Part shown: one piece after another, positions 59,424 to 64,000 of the stretch
Layout: each line of letters begins with the position of its first letter
How positions within the stretch are numbered: position 1 is the stretch's first letter
Source of the DNA: DASXMT01 sp963812965
Lineage (GTDB): Bacteria; Actinomycetota; Acidimicrobiia; Acidimicrobiales; RAAP-2
Direction of reading: 5' to 3'
DNA: 64,000 nt
Assembly: GCA_963812965.1 (NCBI GenBank)
Contig: CAWEXG010000012.1
Coordinates: 310,001 to 374,000 of the forward strand
The notes under the pieces: generated by a model
What the model saw: the letters and a program-made list of their open reading frames with translations, nothing else
Database searches by the model: none
Told to the model about the DNA's origin: nothing
Program-made: the position numbers and the translations under genes

Positions 59424-60596
59424 TCAGCTGGCGTCTTTCTTGGCCCGACGGTCGAACAGCTGTTCCATGGGGAGCTTGGCCGCGTCGATAGTCGGAGTCA
59501 CCGGGTGCCGGTAGACCTCTGCGGTCATCCTTGTCGTGGTGTGACCCATCACGTCCGCGACTTGTTCGAGAGGTACCCCGGCGGCGCTGAGAAGCGAGAC
59601 GGCGGAGTGACGGAGTTCAGTCGGATGCCAGGTCCCTAACCCGGCTTTCTCGGTCAGGGTCGACAGGGACCGACGGAAATTGCTCGGATCAATGAGCGTA
59701 CCGATATCGGACGTGAACACGAGGCCCTGTTCCTGCCACGCTCGACCGATTTTGAGGCGACGGGTGGCCTGACGCCTCTTGTGGGCTCGGAGGGCCACCA
59801 GCACGGCCCTGGGGGCATTCAAGGTACGGCGTGACTTCGGCGTCTTCGGTTCACCGAGCCGAAGACCGGCAGGTTCGCGTTTCAGGGCTTGGCAGACTCG
59901 GACGGTGCCTCGCTTGAAGTCGATGTCATCCCACGACAGGCCCAGAACTTCTCCTGGTCGAAGCCCAAGCAAGAGCAGGATGAGCCACGCCGCTTCGAGG
60001 TTGTCGTCTTTGGCTGCTCGCAGTAGGGCCTGAGCCTGCTTCTCAGTCAACGACCGGCGCGCTGCCTTCGGGCCGGCGGGAGTTCGGGTGAGGGCAGCCA
60101 CATTTCGGATCACGAGACCTCGACGCTCGGCATCGGTGAGGGCCATGGCGAAGACAGCTCGGACACGCATCATGGTGTTCCGGGCAGCACCTGAACGGGC
60201 CATCGAAAGGAGGAGCTGTTCTACCTCCCCGGCAGAGAGGGAGTAGAGGGTTTTTGTTCCAAATGCGGGTTTGAGGTGTCGTTCGATGGCCCAGCGGTAG
60301 TTGCTCACCGTATTCGGAGACTTCGACGAGGCCTCTTGAACCATGAGCCATTGATCGAGGTATGGCCCAACCGTGAGCTTGCCCGACACTGATACTCCGG
60401 CGGCCATGCCGTCCCGCAGCTCCCTCAGCTTGGAGCGGGCCTCGGCATAGGTCCGCGCGTACCGTCGACGCCGGATTGGGCGCCCTATGCCATTTGGGAT
60501 GGTGATGGCGGCGACCCACCGGTTTCCATCGTTATAGATGGAACCGTCGCCAGGTCCTCGACGGCGAATCTGTTTATGGCTGGTGTCTGAAGGCAT
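59424..60596 (-). CDS. tyrosine-type site-specific integrase
   Basis: A 390-residue phage-type integrase. An N-terminal AP2-like arm-binding part (GDGSIYNDGNRWVAAITIPN) is followed by a SAM-like core-binding domain (KLTVGPYLDQWLMVQEASSK with NTVSNYRWAIERHLKPAFG) and the catalytic domain with Arg in LLLGLRPGEVLGLSWDDIDF, HxxR in WHPTELRHSAVSLLSAAGVP and His/Tyr in VMGHTTTRMTAEVYRHPVTP. It points toward tRNA-Val, whose 3' end it probably uses as target. ATG 60596 is the start. Confidence 0.95.
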   Translation of the reverse strand: MPSDTSHKQIRRRGPGDGSIYNDGNRWVAAITIPNGIGRPIRRRRYARTYAEARSKLRELRDGMAAGVSVSGKLTVGPYLDQWLMVQEASSKSPNTVSNYRWAIERHLKPAFGTKTLYSLSAGEVEQLLLSMARSGAARNTMMRVRAVFAMALTDAERRGLVIRNVAALTRTPAGPKAARRSLTEKQAQALLRAAKDDNLEAAWLILLLLGLRPGEVLGLSWDDIDFKRGTVRVCQALKREPAGLRLGEPKTPKSRRTLNAPRAVLVALRAHKRRQATRRLKIGRAWQEQGLVFTSDIGTLIDPSNFRRSLSTLTEKAGLGTWHPTELRHSAVSLLSAAGVPLEQVADVMGHTTTRMTAEVYRHPVTPTIDAAKLPMEQLFDRRAKKDAS

Positions 60597-60634
60597 AGAC
60601 GGACATTAAGGGAGGGGTATGACACCGAAGCGTG

Positions 60635-60712
60635 TCATCGCCAGCCAGCACTGATACCGGTCAATGCTCTGACTGTCGTGGTGCCGACTAGCCCGGCTTC
60701 GGTGTCGGTCAT
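60635..60712 (-). CDS. 25-codon mini-ORF resembling the C-terminus of a neighbouring protein
   Basis: ATG 60712 begins two bases after the stop of the preceding gene and encodes MTDTEAGLVGTTTVRALTGI then SAGWR. Its first part matches VTDTEAGLADTTSAQLLTGA at the C-terminus of the large protein ending at 61949, and the DNA of both is similar over about 35 bases. It may be the tail of a duplicated gene, or a small gene. It is followed by an untranslated 38-base stretch and the integrase start. Confidence 0.4.
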   Translation of the reverse strand: MTDTEAGLVGTTTVRALTGISAGWR

Positions 60713-60713
60713 C

Positions 60714-61956
60714 TCAGCCTGCCGTTGAACTTGTTGCGTTGGTTCCGATGTGGGTTCCGTTGATGGTGTTCATGACAAGTCCCCCGGCGTTTGCCATCTG
60801 GTTCGCCATGTACTGCGTCGGGTCGCTTCCTTCGGCGAACTCTTTTGCTGCGTCCGTCTCGCTCGCTACTCCCGGCACCTGCTCCACGCCCGCAGCATCA
60901 GAGAGTGGTTTCAGTGGTCGGCGTGATGTCGGAGGCGTGAGAAAGCTGCTGTTGGTCATAGTCGGCCGTGAACTGCTGAAGTTCGGCTGGTGTCGGCGCA
61001 TGCCCAACCTCCTCCTCGAAGGCGCTCTGTAGAGCCGTAGACAGCTCTGAGTCCGTCGCCACCGTCACCGGAGATGCCGTCTTCCCGAGGATCGACGATA
61101 TGCCGCCCTGAGCGTTCTCGGCCGCTGTCTCGTTCTGGAGTTGCTGAACCCACGTGACCTGTTTGCCAGAAGCGTTCACGGTCGCTGTGTCGGTCAGGAG
61201 GTTCCCCCACGCCTGCATGGTGGGAGTGTCGAAGTGTCCTGGCGTGTAGGTGGTCGAAGTCCCCGGTTGGATGTCGCTGGAGTAGTAGCCGGCTTGATAG
61301 AGCTGGTTCTGGAGCTCCGTTAGCTGTTGAGCGTTGAGGTTGTAAATGCCCATCGCCGCCTTGGTGATGCTTTGGGTCTGCGGGGCTCCCGGGGTCGATG
61401 AGGTTGTGGTGAGCGGAACGCCCAACTGCTTCGCTATCGCATTCCACTGGTCACCCTCAGCGCCATTGGTGCTCAACCCCATCTTGTTCACGATGTTGTC
61501 GAGGGTCGTTGTCTTACTCCCGTTGGTATCGGGTAGAGCTGAGAATCCCAAGTCTCCGGCAGCCGTCAGTGGGTTCTTTTCCTTGACCGTTGACAAGGGC
61601 GGCGGCGTTTTCGTCTTAACGACTCCGAACTGCTTACTGAGTGCGTTCTCGACCTGGGTGACGAGCGGCTCTTTTCTGCTCGGCTTGATCCCGAGTTTGT
61701 CAGCGATGGCTCCGATGACCTGGTTAGAGGCCAACGGCTTCGAGGTCGAAGTTGCCGCTCCATCACCCGTGTAGATCGTCAGGTTCGGGTCCGTGATCCC
61801 CCACGCGCTTGGGTTGTCCGTTGGCGTTAGCTTGTTCGCCGGAACGTTGTCGAACTGGCTGGGGGCTTCATTTTCGTACGAGGGGCCAGTTGTTACAGGC
61901 ACGGTCGTCGCCGTCGAACTTTTCTGTGAGCCAATGAAGTTGCTGGTCTTAACCAT
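60714..61956 (-). CDS. phage-like protein of unknown function (Ser/Thr-rich, frameshifted)
   Basis: I do not recognise this protein. From ATG 61956 it reads VKTSNFIGSQKSSTATTVPV and has two similar short modules, LASNQVIGAIADKLGIKPSR and TTTLDNIVNKMGLSTNGAEG, plus a segment ITKAAMGIYNLNAQQLTELQ then NQLYQAGYYSSDIQPGTS that resembles a peptidoglycan-binding or structural helix bundle. At 60898 a stop follows DITPTTETTL, but another frame continues SDAAGVEQVPGVASETDAAK to TNATSSTAG with a stop at 60714; a CTCTCT run sits at the break. One protein of about 415 residues is likely. The start overlaps the previous stop by eight bases. Confidence 0.55.
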
Positions 61957-64000
61957 TGGTCGCTCCTGTCAGTAGTTGCGCTGATGTCGTGTCGGCCAGC
62001 CCTGCTTCGGTGTCGGTCACTTCAGGTCGAATGAGGACATTCCACATGTCGGAGACGGCGGGGTTCTCTTGCGCGTACTCGTTCCCTTCGGCGATGAAGT
62101 TGGCCTTCATCGCGTCCTTTTCTTTCTCGGCTGCCGTCGAGGTTTGGCCGAGCAGAGTGGAGTAGGACTGCTGATAGGCGTCGAACCCTTGGAGCAACGT
62201 TCGCACCTGGTCCGTCTGCGCTGATTCAGGGATCGACGGGTCTTCCAGAGCCGTGTTGAGCTCGTCGATCGTCTCTTCCCGCTGCACCTTCTTGGTGCTG
62301 GATGTGAGCGATTGAGCGAAGGTGGGATTCTGCGCCAAGAACTGCTGTGACTCCTGGTCCCAGTTGGCACGGATGGCCGACGCCTGTGCGGGATCGTTCT
62401 TCACCTGTGCGAGCGAAGCCTGTTCCTCGTCGTAGCCGTTGTAGTACTGGCTGGCAGCCGGGGCCGTGATGATGTCGTCCAGGAAGGATTCAGGAGTCTT
62501 GGTGTCCCGGAGCCCATACTGAATCTGCTCTCGGTACGCAGCCGCGTTGAACGGCTCGTTGCCCATCGTGCGAGGGATGAGCCACCCGGCGGCTTGTGGG
62601 TACTCCTTCACGAAATCGGCATTCGAGTTGAGGAAGTTGGCTGCTGCTTGCGTCGACGGGAGCTCAGCACCGCCTGTCGAGGTGGAGTCGAACACCGTGT
62701 AGGCCGAGGCGTTGGGGTTCTCCTTCAAGAACTCGCTGACGGCTTGGTCATAGGGCAACTCGTTCATAAGTGTGGTGAGTCGGCCACTGAGGTTCGTCGG
62801 GTCGAACTCTTCGGTGGGCGATGCAGGGGCAGCAAATCCGAGCGCCGTCTTCGTGAAGAACAGAATCCGTGTCCAGTTCTTCACGCGGTCGATGTACTGC
62901 TGCTTCTGTTGTGTGCTCGCATCTGCCGGGAGGCCATTCCCGGAGGCTTGGAGCTCCTGCATCGCCTTCACCATCGCCGAGCTGAACTCACTCGGTGTGT
63001 CTGGGCTGGCACTAACCGTTTCGATGAGTCGGCTCAGGGTGGTGGGGAGAATCTGCTCCCAATAGCTGTTCGACGCGCCTGACTGAAGGACCGCCTGGTT
63101 GACACCCTGCATCTCTGGAAACATCTGAGCGAGGGCCTTCATGGGGATGGCCGCAGGTTGGCCCGACCGAAGGCGTCAGAGGATTGGAGAGCCCCGGCAT
63201 GATGTTCTTCACTTGGCCCGTGAACGGGATCGACAATGGCACCGAGGCCGGGATGCCGATGGCCTGTGCGGCTCTGGCGATGGCCGTCGTCACGTACTGG
63301 CTGCCTGGGTAGTAGAAGAACTCGTTGCCGTCTTGATCCCGTTGGATGATCCCGGAAGTGCGCAGCCCGTTCATCCCGAGCTGGGCCTTGGCGATGGCTG
63401 AGGGATGGGTGACGAACGTCTTTACCCACCGTTTGATGAACTGGTCCTGGGCGAACAGGAACGGCATGGCCGTGCGATGCAGCACCTCGAACTGGGAACG
63501 AATCTCAGGACTGTGGATGTAGGGCTTGATCGTGTTGAGCGCCCGTTCCGCTGCAATGTGGCTGGCGAGCTCGTCGGCGTTCTCGCCTTTACCGGCGAAC
63601 TTCTCGGCCCACGGGCGCACCTCCTGAAGCGCTTTGGTGAAGGCGTGGAGAGTGTTCGGCTCCCGTGCCAGCCAGTCCATCATCTGTGACAGGTGAGTGA
63701 ATCCTTTCTGCACCAGATCGGCCGTCTTGGAGGCGATGGGAACCATGTCGGGTCCGTACACGCTGGCCGGTAGATCACGGGCAGCGACCTTCTCCAGCGT
63801 CTGCATCCTCGGCTCAGCCCCGGTACGCAACATCTCCTTCACCACGTCGTCGAGAACGTCACCTTCCTGGGGATCGGACGAGCGTACGAGAGCGTTGACG
63901 TGGGCCACAGCCGTGCGAGCCCACTCCTTGTCGACTTCCTTCTGTGTGGCGTCGACGCCGAGCTGTCGGCCGTCTGGTGTCGAGAACGAACGCTTGAACA
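61949..64000 (-). CDS. C-terminal part of a large phage-like structural protein (partial, frameshifted)
   Basis: The frame enters from beyond the window and reads long helix-rich sequence without stops: MTDLVQKG-type SKTADLVQKGFTHLSQMMDW, MPFLFAQDQFIKRWVKTFVT, IIQRDQDGNEFFYYPGSQYV and PLSIPFTGQVKNIMPGLSNP. Near 63155 the frame changes; removing one base gives PTAAIPMKALAQMFPEMQGV and the rest continues to 61949 (ending TSAQLLTGATNG). The large size, helix-rich nature and motifs such as LDDIITAPAASQYYNGY suggest a virion-internal or tail protein of an actinophage, but I cannot name a family. The N-terminus is outside the window. Confidence 0.5.

Overview
The window is high-GC DNA from an actinobacterium. 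It carries an F420-type LLM oxidoreductase, the mycobacterial-type order mec-cysO-cysM-MBL-rph-rdgB, a short HU, MurT/GatD peptidoglycan amidation genes and a large secreted protein with repeats of the WLV-A-DGGIFTFGDA type. Those repeats are common in uncultured Acidimicrobiia, so Acidimicrobiia is the best guess (inference). Several housekeeping genes (murT, gatD, plsC, rdgB, glnD) are broken by single-base shifts, which points to residual indel errors in the assembly rather than real gene loss.

Layout. 0.1-3.7 kb: an envelope and lipid operon on the minus strand (HAD-PlsC fusion, murT, gatD), divergent from a LysR regulator. 4.9-10.8 kb: YqgE, enoyl-CoA hydratase, an overlapping nhaA-peroxiredoxin-hypothetical operon, HU and a fatty acid desaturase. 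11-22.4 kb: a 1336-residue secreted repeat protein, PAP2, aldo/keto reductase, LLM oxidoreductase, a secreted CocE-type hydrolase and a D,D-carboxypeptidase. 22.6-29.0 kb: a tightly overlapping copper and cytochrome-oxidase assembly operon (SCO1, PCuAC, zinc-finger anti-sigma, membrane protein, CtaG, TlpA), divergent from an ECF sigma factor and a secreted COG4315-type protein.

29.0-30.6 kb: an encapsulin operon, the most interesting locus. A nitrobindin-like heme-binding beta-barrel protein ends in a classical encapsulin cargo-loading peptide (DGSLGIGALR), and its stop codon overlaps the start codon of a family 1 encapsulin shell gene. This would be a nanocompartment packing a small heme or NO-binding protein.

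30.7-46.5 kb: a PhyH dioxygenase, SGNH hydrolase, YccF, a nonapeptide-repeat protein coupled to an RDD protein, a diacylglycerol kinase-like enzyme, and then an accessory stretch of stress-type and membrane genes (CPA1 antiporter, DUF2252, DUF1269-like, SHOCT, GH15, MalT/LuxR regulator). Decayed fragments of arsR, a DMT permease and sulP, and perhaps a transposase, are scattered through it. 47-53.5 kb: MFS transporter, tmRNA, smpB, then the CysO sulfur-carrier cysteine operon continuing into rph and rdgB. 53.6-58.9 kb: L,D-transpeptidase, glnD, a small membrane protein and a glycosyltransferase. 59-64 kb: tRNA-Cys, tRNA-Val, and the end of an integrated element next to tRNA-Val (tyrosine integrase plus large proteins of phage-like appearance) running off the window.
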